DNA of 64,000 nt. It comes from Nocardioides sp. R-C-SC26. Its GTDB lineage: Bacteria > Actinomycetota > Actinomycetes > Propionibacteriales > Nocardioidaceae. Numbering within the stretch: position 1 is the first letter of the stretch; each line of letters starts with the position of its first letter. The DNA is taken from contig NZ_JAHRHK010000012.1 of assembly GCF_021246465.1 (NCBI RefSeq), forward strand, positions 41,508 to 105,507. The letters run 5' to 3'. Below the pieces are notes generated by a model, which saw only the letters and a program-made list of their open reading frames with translations, ran no database searches and had not been told where the DNA came from. This document shows positions 43,468 through 52,490 of this stretch, one piece after another. The position numbers and the translations under genes were made by a program.

Positions 43468-44243
43468 ACGCCCTCGTCGCACGGGACCTGACCTGGTCGG
43501 TCAAGGAGCGCACCATCGTCGACGTCGAGCACCTCGAGTTGCGGGCTGGTCGGTTGACGGGACTGCTCGGACCCAACGGCTGCGGCAAGACGTCGTTACT
43601 GCACCTGCTGGCGGGGGTGCGCCGTACCGGCGCCGGTTCGGTGCGTCTGGGAGAGACCGACGTGGTGCGGCTCTCCGCCCGCGAGCGCGCCCGCGTGCTG
43701 GCGTTGGTGGAGCAGCAGGCCGCGACCGCCCTCGACCTGACTGTCCGCCAGGTCGTCGAGCTCGGTCGCGTGCCCCACCGGATCCGCGTCGGCATCCCGG
43801 AGCGCGACGTCGGCGGGGCCGACGCCATCGCGAGGGCGGTCGAGGCGACCGACATCGCCGACCTGCTCGATCGCACCTGGCAGCACCTCTCCGGAGGCGA
43901 ACGGCAACGCGTCCACCTGGCGCGGGCGCTCGCCCAGGAGCCGCAGGTGCTGCTGCTGGACGAGCCGACCAACCACCTCGACCTTCGGCACCAGCTCACC
44001 CTGCTCACCCAGGTACGCGACGTGGGGATCACCACCGTGGCCGCGTTGCACGACCTCGACCTCGCCGCGGCGTTCTGCGACGACCTCGTCGTGATGTGTG
44101 CCGGGCGGATCGTGGCTTCGGGTCCGACGACGGAGGTCCTGACCAGCGCCCTGGTCGCCGAGGTCTACGGCGTCGCCGTCGACGTCGCGCCGCACCCGAC
44201 CCGCACGGGGATGCACGTGCGATGGTCGGGGGTGCTGGCATGA
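43464..44243 (+). CDS. btuD: ABC transporter ATP-binding protein (BtuD type)
   Basis: A 259-residue ATPase driving the importer. Walker A is GPNGCGKTS, the signature LSGGERQRVHLARALAQEP, Walker B VLLLDEPTNHLD, and the switch His is in ALHDLDLAAAF. GTG 43464 overlaps the permease stop; ATGA overlap with the following gene. Family members also serve iron-siderophores, but the riboswitch and neighbours argue for cobalamin. Confidence 0.93.
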   Translation: MNALVARDLTWSVKERTIVDVEHLELRAGRLTGLLGPNGCGKTSLLHLLAGVRRTGAGSVRLGETDVVRLSARERARVLALVEQQAATALDLTVRQVVELGRVPHRIRVGIPERDVGGADAIARAVEATDIADLLDRTWQHLSGGERQRVHLARALAQEPQVLLLDEPTNHLDLRHQLTLLTQVRDVGITTVAALHDLDLAAAFCDDLVVMCAGRIVASGPTTEVLTSALVAEVYGVAVDVAPHPTRTGMHVRWSGVLA

Positions 44244-44986
44244 CCACGGATCCGCGGGTTGTCCTGGTGGGCATGTCGCACGGCGAGGTCGCCGCACGCG
44301 CTGCGCTGCTCGAGCTCGCGCGCCCGCACGGCGCCCGTCTCGCTTATCTCCAGGCCGGCACACCGTCGGTGGTGGGGGTGCTGGACGACCTCGCCGATGC
44401 CGATGGAGCGGGGCGCCCTGCGCGCATCGTGCTCGTCGGCGTCAAGCTGGGTCGGCTCGGGCCGGGGGCATCGTGGCTGCGCAGGATCGTCGCCCACTGG
44501 TGGCGCGAGCGGACCGGGCCGCGCCCGACGCTCGACGTCGCGACCACGCTGGTCGCCGACGCCGCGGAGCTGCGCGCGGTGCTCGACCCGGCTGCCGGTC
44601 TCACCCGCGCCGTCTCCGACGGGGGAGCCGGGCTCACCTCGGCCGCCTGGGAGGACGTGCCCCAGCACCGCCACCAGGTGCTCGTCTGCCGCGGCCCCCG
44701 GTGCGCCGCCCAGGGCGCTGAGGCTGTGGCCGAAGCGCTGGCCCTGGAGCTGATGAGCCTGGGGCTGGGCGACGACGACGTGCTCGTCACCCATACCGGC
44801 TGCCAGTTCCCCTGCAACCAGGCTCCCGTCGTCACGGTGCAGCCCGACGACGTCTGGTACGGCGGGGTCGACGCGGACGTCGTCCGCGCGATCGCCCGAC
44901 AGCACCTCGCCGCGCACACACCCGTGGCATCCCACCGACTGACCCGATCGATCCGGAACACCCAGGACCCCGGGAGGGACCACTGA
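44240..44986 (+). CDS. CbiX-like chelatase domain fused to a thioredoxin-like 2Fe-2S ferredoxin domain
   Basis: A 248-residue two-domain protein. Residues about 1-115 resemble the CbiX/sirohydrochlorin chelatase fold with a possible metal His in GMSHGEVAAR, but the usual GHGSR motif is changed. Residues about 148-225 form a [2Fe-2S] domain: VLVCRGPRCAAQG followed by THTGCQFPCNQAPVV, giving four Cys. Cobalt insertion here should be by CobN, so this protein may instead deliver cobalt or electrons, for example for Co(II) reduction before adenosylation. ATG 44240 overlaps btuD; its stop overlaps the cobN start (TGATG). Confidence 0.82.
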   Translation: MTTDPRVVLVGMSHGEVAARAALLELARPHGARLAYLQAGTPSVVGVLDDLADADGAGRPARIVLVGVKLGRLGPGASWLRRIVAHWWRERTGPRPTLDVATTLVADAAELRAVLDPAAGLTRAVSDGGAGLTSAAWEDVPQHRHQVLVCRGPRCAAQGAEAVAEALALELMSLGLGDDDVLVTHTGCQFPCNQAPVVTVQPDDVWYGGVDADVVRAIARQHLAAHTPVASHRLTRSIRNTQDPGRDH

Positions 44987-47900
44987 TGCGCATCGCCCTG
45001 CTCTCCACCTCCGACACCGACCTGCTCTCGGCGCGCGCCGCGAGCCGCCTCGGTGCCGACTACGTCTACGCCAATCCCTCGCGGCCCGGACACCAGTCGA
45101 TGGCCGCGGTCATCGAGGGTTGCGACCTCGTGGTCGGACGGATCCTCGGTTCGCCCCAGGACCTGTGTGGTGGCTTCCGCCGGATCCGCGAGACCGGGAT
45201 GCCGATGGTCGTGCTCGGCGGGGAGCAGCAGCCCAGCGCGGAGCTGATGGAGCTCTCCTCGGTGCCGATCGGCATCGCCGCGCAGGCCCACCGCTACCTC
45301 GCGCAGGGTGGCCCAGAGAACCTGCGACAGTTGCACGCCTTCCTCTCCGACACGGTGCTGCTCACCGGTGACGGCTTCGAGGAGCCGGTGGAGATCCCCG
45401 AGTGGGGGTGGGCCGAGCGGGGCTCCTCCACCGCCAGCACGGCGGTGCAACCGGTGGTCGAGGAGGTCCGAGGAACGAGGACGGTCTCGAAACCCCGCGT
45501 CGGCGTCCTCTACTACCGGGCGCACGAGGCGAGCGGCAACACGGCGTTCGTCCATGCCCTCGCCGACGCCATCGACGCGACTGGGGAGGCTGTCGGGCTG
45601 CCGATCTTCGCGGGCTCGCTCCGCGCCGCCCCCGACGCTCTCTTCGCAGACCTCGGCACGCTCGACGCCCTGGTCGTCACCGTGCTCGCCGCCGGCGGCA
45701 GCACCCCGGCCGGTGCCAGTGCAGGCGAGGACGACGAGTCGTGGGACGTCGAGCGGATCGCCGCCCTGGACATCCCCGTCCTGCAGGGGCTCTGCCTGAC
45801 GTCGAGCCGCGCGGAGTGGGAGGCCAACGACGACGGCGTCACGCCTCTCGACTCCGCCACCCAGGTCGCGATCCCGGAGTTCGACGGCCGGATCATCACG
45901 GCGCCGTTCTCGTTCAAGGAGATCGATCCTGATGATCCGGCTGGTCTGCCCCGATATGTCGCCGACGCAGAGCGATGCGGTCGCGTAGCCCGGATCGCCG
46001 TCAACCACGCGCGTCTGGGCCACATCCCGGTCGAGGATCGCAAGGTGGCGCTGATGCTCTCGGCCTACCCGACCAAGCACAGCCGCGTCGGCAACGCCGT
46101 CGGCCTCGACACGCCGGTCTCGACGATCCGGCTCCTGCGCCGGATGCGCGGGGCCGGCTACGACCTCGGTGGTCCCGGCGCGATCCCGGGGCTCGACCTC
46201 GACGACGACACCGTGGCCGGTGACACGCTCATCCACGCCCTGATCGACGCCGGTGGCCAGGACGAGGAATGGCTCACCAACGCCCAGCTGACCGAAGCCC
46301 ACGTGCGGATCAGCAAGGCCTCCTACGACGCCTGGACCGCCGACCTCCCTCCCGACCTGCGCTCCGACATCGAGGAGGCCTGGGGGCCCTCGCCGGGCAC
46401 CCTGTTCGTCAACGACGCCGGCGAGATCGTGCTCGCGACGATCCAGGCGGGCAACGTGGTGCTGCTGATCCAGCCGCCGCGCGGCTTCGGGGAGAACCCG
46501 GTGGCGATCTACCACGATCCCGACCTCGCGGTGACCCACCACTACCTGGCGGCCTACCGCTGGCTCGCCGCTGCCGAAGACGACGGCGGCTTCGGAGCGC
46601 ACGCGGTGGTGCACCTGGGCAAGCACGGTTCGATGGAGTGGCTGCCGGGCAAGAACGCCGCGCTCTCGGCGTCCTGCGCCACCGACGCCGCGATCGCCGA
46701 CCTGCCGCTGATCTACCCGTTCCTGGTCAACGACCCGGGCGAGGGCGCTCAGGCCAAGCGCCGAGCGCACGCCACGATCGTGGATCACCTGATCCCGCCG
46801 ATGGCCCGAGCGGAGTCCTACGGCGACATCACCCGGCTCGAGCTGCTGCTCGACGAGTACTCCAACATCGCCGCGATGGACCCGGCCAAGCTGCCGGCGA
46901 TCCGTGGCGAGATCTGGCAGCTGATGCAGGCGGCACAGATGCATCGCGACCTCGGGCTGGAGGAGCGACCGGAGGACGACGACTTCGACGACTTCCTGCT
47001 GCACGTCGACGGTTGGCTGTGCGAGATCAAGGACGCGCAGATCCGCGACGGCCTGCACGTGCTCGGCGCCGCCCCGCAGGGCGAGGCGCGGGTCAACCTG
47101 GTGCTCGCGATCCTGCGTGCGGCCCAGGTCTGGGGCGGGCAGTCCCACGCCGTGCCCGGGTTGCGGGCAGCACTCGGCCTGAAGGAGGGAGCCGAAGCGG
47201 CGGTCGCGGTCGACGCCATCGAGGAGAAGGCGCGAGCTCTGGTGCAGGCGATGGAGGTCGCCGGCTGGGACGTCGCCGCCGCGGCCGGACTCCACCCGGA
47301 CCCGCAGGTCGTGCAGGTGCTGGAGTTCGCGGCCACCCAGGTGGTGCCGCGGCTGGCAGGCACGACCGACGAGCTCGACGCCGTGCTGCACGCCCTCGGC
47401 GGTGGCTTCGTTCCTGCCGGGCCGAGCGGGTCTCCGCTGCGGGGCCTGGTCAACGTGCTGCCGACGGGCCGCAACTTCTACACCGTCGACCCCCGTGCTG
47501 TGCCCTCGCGCCTGGCCTGGCAGACCGGTCAGGCGATGGCCGAATCGCTGCTGCAGCGCCACCTCGACGACACCGGCGAGTACCCGACGTCGGTCGGGCT
47601 CTCGGTGTGGGGCACCTCCGCGATGCGCACCAGCGGCGACGACGTCGCCGAGGTGCTCGCCCTGCTCGGCGTCCGTCCGGAGTGGGACGAGGCCTCCCGC
47701 CGCGTGCGGGACCTGACGGTCGTGCCCCTGGAGGAGCTGGGACGGCCGCGCATCGACGTCACCGTGCGGATCTCCGGTTTCTTCCGCGACGCCTTCCCGC
47801 ACGTCGTCGCGATGCTCGACGACGCCGTCGGCCTGGTCGCGTCGCTGGAGGAGCCGCTGGACCGCAACTTCGTGCGGGCCCACACCCAGGCCGACCTCGC

Positions 47901-48648
47901 CGAGCACGGCGACGAGCGCCGCGCGACCTCCCGGATCTTCGGCTCCAAGCCGGGCTCCTACGGCGCCGGCATCCTGCAGGTGATCGAGTCCGGCACCTGG
48001 CGCTCCGACGACGATCTCGCGGAGGTGTACACCGCGTGGGGCGGGTTCGCCTACGGACGCGGGCTCGACGGCGTCGCGGCGTCGGAGGACATGCGCACCA
48101 ACTACCGGCGGATCAAGGTCGCGGCCAAGAACATCGACACCCGCGAGCACGACATCGCCGACAGCGACGACTACTTCCAGTACCACGGTGGGATGGTCGC
48201 CACGATCCGAGCGCTCACGGGCTCGGAGCCGAAGGCCTACGTCGGCGACTCGACCACGCCCGACGCCGTGCGCACCCGCACCCTGCAGGAGGAGACCAAC
48301 CGCGTCTTCCGCTCGCGGGTCGTGAACCCGCGCTGGATCGCCGCGATGCAGCGGCACGGCTACAAGGGCGCGTTCGAGCTCGCCGCGACCGTCGACTACC
48401 TCTTCGGCTTCGACGCCACCGCGGGCGTCGTGCACGACTGGATGTATGAGTCGTTGGCGAAGGAGTACGTGCTCGACGAGACGAACCAGGAGTTCATGCG
48501 GACCTCGAACCCGTGGGCGTTGCGCGGCATCGTGGAGAAGCTGCACGAGGCACGCGACCGTGGCCTGTGGGCCGAGCCCGATCCGGACCTCCTGGCCGCG
48601 CTGCAACAGGTCTACCTCGACCTCGAAGGCGACCTGGAGGACCGGTGA
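44986..48648 (+). CDS. cobN: cobaltochelatase large subunit
   Basis: Inserts cobalt into hydrogenobyrinic acid a,c-diamide using ATP with the AAA+/VWA subunits; the partner here is the gene at 59771. At 1220 residues the length is normal. Family segments include LHLGKHGSMEWLPGK-like HLGKHGSMEWLPGKN, YPTKHSRVGNAVGLDTP, NVLPTGRNFYTVDPRAVP and SRIFGSKPGSYGAG. Residues about 156-170 are an insertion encoded by a dispersed repeat (45453-45494), lying in a linker before RVGVLYYRAHEASGNT. ATG 44986 overlaps the previous stop; cobF starts 4 bp before its end. Confidence 0.96.
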   Translation: MRIALLSTSDTDLLSARAASRLGADYVYANPSRPGHQSMAAVIEGCDLVVGRILGSPQDLCGGFRRIRETGMPMVVLGGEQQPSAELMELSSVPIGIAAQAHRYLAQGGPENLRQLHAFLSDTVLLTGDGFEEPVEIPEWGWAERGSSTASTAVQPVVEEVRGTRTVSKPRVGVLYYRAHEASGNTAFVHALADAIDATGEAVGLPIFAGSLRAAPDALFADLGTLDALVVTVLAAGGSTPAGASAGEDDESWDVERIAALDIPVLQGLCLTSSRAEWEANDDGVTPLDSATQVAIPEFDGRIITAPFSFKEIDPDDPAGLPRYVADAERCGRVARIAVNHARLGHIPVEDRKVALMLSAYPTKHSRVGNAVGLDTPVSTIRLLRRMRGAGYDLGGPGAIPGLDLDDDTVAGDTLIHALIDAGGQDEEWLTNAQLTEAHVRISKASYDAWTADLPPDLRSDIEEAWGPSPGTLFVNDAGEIVLATIQAGNVVLLIQPPRGFGENPVAIYHDPDLAVTHHYLAAYRWLAAAEDDGGFGAHAVVHLGKHGSMEWLPGKNAALSASCATDAAIADLPLIYPFLVNDPGEGAQAKRRAHATIVDHLIPPMARAESYGDITRLELLLDEYSNIAAMDPAKLPAIRGEIWQLMQAAQMHRDLGLEERPEDDDFDDFLLHVDGWLCEIKDAQIRDGLHVLGAAPQGEARVNLVLAILRAAQVWGGQSHAVPGLRAALGLKEGAEAAVAVDAIEEKARALVQAMEVAGWDVAAAAGLHPDPQVVQVLEFAATQVVPRLAGTTDELDAVLHALGGGFVPAGPSGSPLRGLVNVLPTGRNFYTVDPRAVPSRLAWQTGQAMAESLLQRHLDDTGEYPTSVGLSVWGTSAMRTSGDDVAEVLALLGVRPEWDEASRRVRDLTVVPLEELGRPRIDVTVRISGFFRDAFPHVVAMLDDAVGLVASLEEPLDRNFVRAHTQADLAEHGDERRATSRIFGSKPGSYGAGILQVIESGTWRSDDDLAEVYTAWGGFAYGRGLDGVAASEDMRTNYRRIKVAAKNIDTREHDIADSDDYFQYHGGMVATIRALTGSEPKAYVGDSTTPDAVRTRTLQEETNRVFRSRVVNPRWIAAMQRHGYKGAFELAATVDYLFGFDATAGVVHDWMYESLAKEYVLDETNQEFMRTSNPWALRGIVEKLHEARDRGLWAEPDPDLLAALQQVYLDLEGDLEDR
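45453..45494 (+). repeat. dispersed repeat unit inside cobN
   Basis: A 42-bp unit beginning GGTGGTCGAG, containing GAGGAACGAGG-like CGAGGAACGAGG and ending TCTCGAAACCCC. It matches the units in the 4880-5045 cluster in start, middle and end. It is read in frame as about 14 residues (VVEEVRGTRTVSKP) in a variable CobN linker, so the insertion is tolerated. Confidence 0.75.
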
Positions 48649-49380
48649 TCATCCGAGTCGTCGGCTTCGGCATGGGGCCCCAGCACGTCACGCCGGAGGC
48701 CGCGGCGGCGCTGCGGGCGTCGTCGTACGTGCTCGCGGTCAGCAAGCGGGACGACGACCCGCTGCTCGCCGTCCGCCGCGAGGTCGCCGCGGCGTACGGG
48801 CTGGACGTCGTCGCCGTCGAGGACCCTGCCCGGGACCGTGACGACCCGGCCGACTACGACGGCGCCGTCCGCGACTGGCACGAGGCGCGGTCGCACGCGT
48901 GGGGTACCGCTGTCGCGGGCCGGCCGGGCGATCCCGCCTTCCTGGTGTGGGGCGACCCCGCGCTCTACGACTCCACGCTGCGCGTGGTGGACCGGCTCGC
49001 GGCACGGCTCGACGCCGACGTCGAGGTGGTCGCCGGCATCAGCGCGCCGCAGCTGCTCGCGGCGCGGCACCGGGTGGTGCTCCACGAGGTCGGCCACCCG
49101 GTGCACGTCACCACCGAGCGTCGGCTGCGCGGCGACGGCGCGGGCCGGGCAGCGCAATCTCGTCGTGATGCTCACCAGCGGTGCCGCGTTGACGGGCCTG
49201 GAGCAGTGGTCGATCTGGTGGGGGGCCAACCTCGGTCATGGCTCGGAGCGGCTGGTCGCCGGCCGGGTCGGGCACGTGGCCGAGGAGATCGCCTCGGCTC
49301 GGGCGGCCGTGCGGGCCGGGGCCGGCTGGGTGATGGACCTCTACCTGCTCCGCGCCCCCGACCCAGGAGAGCTGCCATGA
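48645..49380 (+). pseudogene. cobF: precorrin-6A synthase (deacetylating), frameshifted
   Basis: CobF methylates C-1 of precorrin-5 and releases acetate in the oxygen-dependent pathway. GTG 48645 begins the family-like VVGFGMGPQHVTPEAAA, and the frame continues through AVAGRPGDPAFLVWGDPALY and HPVHVTTERRLRG to about 49136. From 49141 the C-terminal half continues in the +1 frame (GQRNLVVMLTSGAALTGL to the end at 49380). One extra base within about 49131-49150 (a GGCGACGGCGCGGGCC stretch) explains it. Repairing it gives about 244 residues, the normal length. Both halves keep good coding character, so this is a recent mutation, a sequence error or, less likely, programmed shifting. The downstream ATGA coupling is intact. 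Confidence 0.85.
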
Positions 49381-49724
49381 CCCGGCCCGACCGCGACGTG
49401 CTGCTCTGCCGCGACTGCTGCTGCGGCACGAGCAAGCACCCCACGACCGACCACGCCGCCCAGCGCGACGCCGTCGAGGCGTCTGCGGGGGAGTGGGACG
49501 GGGAGCGGGTGCGGGTCCGCGTCGTGGACTGCCTCGACGAGTGCGACCGCAGCAACGTCGTGCTGGTGCGCGACTTCACGGTCCCGGGACGCCGTCCGAA
49601 GGACGTCTGGCTCGGTGGTGTCCTCACCGAGGCCGCGACGTCCGCGCTGGCCACCTGGGTGCGTCGCGGCGGCCCGGTGCCCGAGGCGCTCGCTCCGCTG
49701 ATGTTCCGGGGCAAGCGCAGTTGA
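49377..49724 (+). CDS. small thioredoxin-like [2Fe-2S] ferredoxin
   Basis: A 115-residue protein with Cys in LLCRDCCCGTSKHP and VVDCLDECDRSNVV, the arrangement of the short ferredoxin-like proteins that accompany actinobacterial cobalamin genes. It resembles the C-terminal domain of the CbiX-fusion protein at 44240 and may donate electrons to a reductive step in corrin handling. ATG 49377 overlaps the cobF stop. Function is inferred from context. Confidence 0.8.
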   Translation: MTRPDRDVLLCRDCCCGTSKHPTTDHAAQRDAVEASAGEWDGERVRVRVVDCLDECDRSNVVLVRDFTVPGRRPKDVWLGGVLTEAATSALATWVRRGGPVPEALAPLMFRGKRS

Positions 49725-49777
49725 TCGCTACGATCGCCGCCCATGGACGCGCCGCAGACTTCCGTCGCGGTGCCGAC

Positions 49778-50326
49778 GTGATCGCCGCAGCCGTGCCGGC
49801 GCCTCGCCTCCCGGGCCGGGCGGTGCTGGTCGTGCCCGTGCGCGAGCTCGAGGACGTCGTGCGCGAGCGCACCGCACACCACGACGCGACGTTCCTCGGT
49901 GTGGACGACGCCTTCTGCAACGCCCACATCACGTTGCTCGGGCCCTGGCTCGATGATCCCGACGACGCCGACCTCGCCTCCGTCGGTGCGATCGCTGAGT
50001 CCACGCCGCCGTTCGACGTCACGCTCGGCCGGGTCCGGGAGTTCCCCGACGGCCTGCTCTACCTCGCGCCGGAACCCGACGCCGGGTTGCGGTCCCTGAC
50101 GGCGGCGCTGATGGCCGCGTTCCCGCAGTGCCCGCCCTACGGCGGAGCCTTTCCCGAGCCGACACCGCATCTCACGATCGAGCACCGCGCCTCCGGTCTC
50201 GACGCCGACGACGTCCGCGCGCTGCTCGGCGACCGCCTCCCGGTGACGAGCCGGGTGGAGCGGATCGACCTCCAGTGGTGGGCCAACGACGACTGTCACG
50301 TGCGGGCCTCGTGGAGGCTCGGCTGA
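49778..50326 (+). CDS. 2'-5' RNA ligase family (2H phosphoesterase) protein
   Basis: A 182-residue protein with the two HxTx motifs of the 2H superfamily: NAHITLLGPW and TPHLTIEHRA, about 80 residues apart, plus a WWANDDC segment near the end. Members ligate or hydrolyse 2'-5' or cyclic phosphodiester bonds; the substrate here is unknown. GTG 49778 is taken; a TTG at 49721 overlapping the upstream stop is possible. Its tight placement between a ferredoxin and cobQ (TGATG overlap) under the riboswitch is odd and suggests a link to nucleotide-loop or corrinoid metabolism. Confidence 0.85.
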   Translation: MIAAAVPAPRLPGRAVLVVPVRELEDVVRERTAHHDATFLGVDDAFCNAHITLLGPWLDDPDDADLASVGAIAESTPPFDVTLGRVREFPDGLLYLAPEPDAGLRSLTAALMAAFPQCPPYGGAFPEPTPHLTIEHRASGLDADDVRALLGDRLPVTSRVERIDLQWWANDDCHVRASWRLG

Positions 50327-51738
50327 TGGCCGGGCTGCTGGTCGCCGGCACCACCTCCGATGCCGGCAAGAGCGTCGTGACGACCGGCCTGTGTCGCGCG
50401 TTCGCGCGCCGCGGTGTGCGGGTGGCTCCGTACAAGGCACAGAACATGAGCAACAACTCCATGGTCGTGCGCGACGCGCGCGGGTCGACCGGCGAGATCG
50501 GTCGGGCCCAGTGGATCCAGGCGCTGGCCGCCCGCGCCACGCCCGAGGTCGCGATGAACCCGGTGCTGCTCAAACCCGGCACCGATCGCCGCAGCCACGT
50601 CGTGCTGATGGGGCAGCCCTCGGGACACGTCGACGCACGCGACTTCGTGGACGGTCGCCGTCGTCTGGCCGCCGCCGCGCACACGGCGTTCGACGACCTC
50701 GCCGCGCGCTATGAGGTCGTGGTGGCCGAGGGCGCGGGCAGTCCGGCGGAGATCAACCTGCGGGCCGGCGACTACGTCAATCTCGGCCTCGCCCGGCATG
50801 CCGACCTGCCGACCGTCGTGGTCGGCGACATCGACCGCGGTGGAGTCTTCGCCGCGTTCTACGGCACCCTGCACCTGCTCGACCCGGCCGACCAGCGGAT
50901 GATCGCCGGCTGGATCGTCAACAAGTTCCGGGGCGACGTCTCGCTGCTGCAGCCCGGCCTCGACGAGCTGAGCGCACGCACGCTGCGACCCTTCTTCGGG
51001 GTCCTGCCGTGGCACCCCGACCTGTGGCTCGACAGCGAGGACGCCCTCGATCTGGAGGGCCGCCGCGAGCACGGCGGCGCGGCGCGTGCCCGGGTCGCCG
51101 TCGTCCGGTTGCCGCGGATCTCCAACTTCACCGACGTCGACGCCCTCGGCCTCGAGCCCGACCTCGACGTCGTCTTCGCCAGCACGCCCCGCGGACTGGC
51201 CGACGCCGACCTGATCGTGCTGCCCGGCACCCGCGCGACCCTGGCCGACCTCGGCTGGCTGCGCGCGCGGGGACTCGACCGGGCCATCCTCGCTCACGCG
51301 GCCGCCGGTCGACCGGTGCTCGGCATCTGCGGCGGCTGCCAGATGCTCGGTGAGGAGATCAGCGACCCCGACGGCGTCGAGGGCCCGGGCACGGACGCAC
51401 CCGTGTCCGGACTCGGCCTGCTGCCCTTGCGCACCGTGTTCGGCGTCGAGAAGGTGCTGCGCCTGCACGAGCCCGCGGGCTACGAGATCCACCACGGCCA
51501 GGTCGGCGGAGAGCGTGTCGCCGACGCGGTCGGCGGCACGATGGTGCACGGGTCCCTCGAGGACGACGCGACCCGCGCGGGCTTCCTGCGCGACGCCCTC
51601 GGCGTCACCTCGCGCGCCTCCTTCCCGGCTGCGCGCGAGCGGCGTCTGGACCTGCTCGGCGATCTGGTCGAGCAGCACCTCGACGTGGACGCTCTGCTCG
51701 AGCTGGCCCACCGCGGCCCGAACGGACCGGGATCGTGA
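50326..51738 (+). CDS. cobQ: cobyric acid synthase
   Basis: Amidates four side chains of adenosylcobyrinic acid a,c-diamide using glutamine and ATP. The 470-residue protein starts with the dethiobiotin-synthetase-like ATP site GTTSDAGKSVVTTGL, then APYKAQNMSNNS and GDIDRGGVFAAFYG. The glutaminase half has the nucleophile Cys in GICGGCQMLGEEI and the His in YEIHHGQV. ATG 50326 overlaps the previous stop. Overlaps cobK by GTGA. Confidence 0.96.
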   Translation: MAGLLVAGTTSDAGKSVVTTGLCRAFARRGVRVAPYKAQNMSNNSMVVRDARGSTGEIGRAQWIQALAARATPEVAMNPVLLKPGTDRRSHVVLMGQPSGHVDARDFVDGRRRLAAAAHTAFDDLAARYEVVVAEGAGSPAEINLRAGDYVNLGLARHADLPTVVVGDIDRGGVFAAFYGTLHLLDPADQRMIAGWIVNKFRGDVSLLQPGLDELSARTLRPFFGVLPWHPDLWLDSEDALDLEGRREHGGAARARVAVVRLPRISNFTDVDALGLEPDLDVVFASTPRGLADADLIVLPGTRATLADLGWLRARGLDRAILAHAAAGRPVLGICGGCQMLGEEISDPDGVEGPGTDAPVSGLGLLPLRTVFGVEKVLRLHEPAGYEIHHGQVGGERVADAVGGTMVHGSLEDDATRAGFLRDALGVTSRASFPAARERRLDLLGDLVEQHLDVDALLELAHRGPNGPGS

Positions 51739-52490
51739 GGGTCCTGGTCCTGGGTGGCACCGGCGAGGCCCGCGCCCTGGCCGCGGCTCTGGTGGCCGAC
51801 GGCGACGAGGTGCTGACCTCGCTGGCGGGCCGCGTGTCGAACCCGGCGCTGCCGGTCGGCCAGGTGCGGATCGGCGGCTTCGGCGGCATCGACGGGCTAC
51901 GCGAAGCCGCGGCTGCGTTCGACGTCGTGGTCGACGCGACCCATCCGTTCGCCGCCACCATCTCCGCACATGCCGCGCTGGCCTGCCCGGAGCTGCTCCG
52001 GCTCCAACGCCCCGGCTGGGAGCCGCTCGGCGACTGGCGCGAGGTGGCCGACCACGGCGAGGCGGGCGCCGCCGCCCCGTCGGTCGCGCGCCCGGTCCTG
52101 ACGGTGGGTCGGCAGTCGCTCGCGGCCTTCCGCGACCACGTTGCCCACCGCGCAGCCCTGGTGCGCGTCGTCGAGGCACCGCCCGCGGGCGAGGTGCCGC
52201 CGGCCTGGTCGCTCCTGCGCGACCGCGGCCCCTACGACGTCGCGGGGGAGACGACGCTGATGCGCGAGCACGGCATCGACGTGCTCGTCACCAAGGACTC
52301 CGGTGGCGCGATGACGCGTCCCAAGATCGACGCCGCTGCAGCGCTCGGCGTCCCCGTGATCGTCGTCCGCCGTCCTGCCGTGCCCCCCGGAGCCACGTGC
52401 GTGGACGACGTCGCCGCCGCCAGGCGATGGGTGCGAGCGCGAGGAGGGCGGCGACCTGGACCCGTCGTGCGAGATGCCGCGCGGCCATGA
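51735..52490 (+). CDS. cobK: precorrin-6A reductase
   Basis: Reduces precorrin-6A to precorrin-6B with NADPH; it acts directly after CobF. The 251-residue protein opens with VLVLGGTGEARALAAAL (NADPH site), then VVDATHPFAATISAHA, GRQSLAAFRDH and VTKDSGGAMTRPKIDAA. GTG 51735 overlaps the cobQ stop. It is last in the plus-strand operon; its final 203 bp overlap convergently with the cbiB frame. Confidence 0.95.
   Translation: MRVLVLGGTGEARALAAALVADGDEVLTSLAGRVSNPALPVGQVRIGGFGGIDGLREAAAAFDVVVDATHPFAATISAHAALACPELLRLQRPGWEPLGDWREVADHGEAGAAAPSVARPVLTVGRQSLAAFRDHVAHRAALVRVVEAPPAGEVPPAWSLLRDRGPYDVAGETTLMREHGIDVLVTKDSGGAMTRPKIDAAAALGVPVIVVRRPAVPPGATCVDDVAAARRWVRARGGRRPGPVVRDAARP

Noticed and set aside
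44344-48606. A 1420-codon open frame on the minus strand opposite cobN
   Set aside because: It is the antisense shadow of cobN in very GC-rich DNA. It has no family motifs, is rich in Arg/Gly/Val and lacks a ribosome site, while cobN on the other strand is fully conserved.
48645-49380. Programmed ribosomal frameshift in cobF
   Set aside because: No clear slippery heptamer or downstream structure could be recognised at the junction, so mutation or sequence error is the simpler reading.
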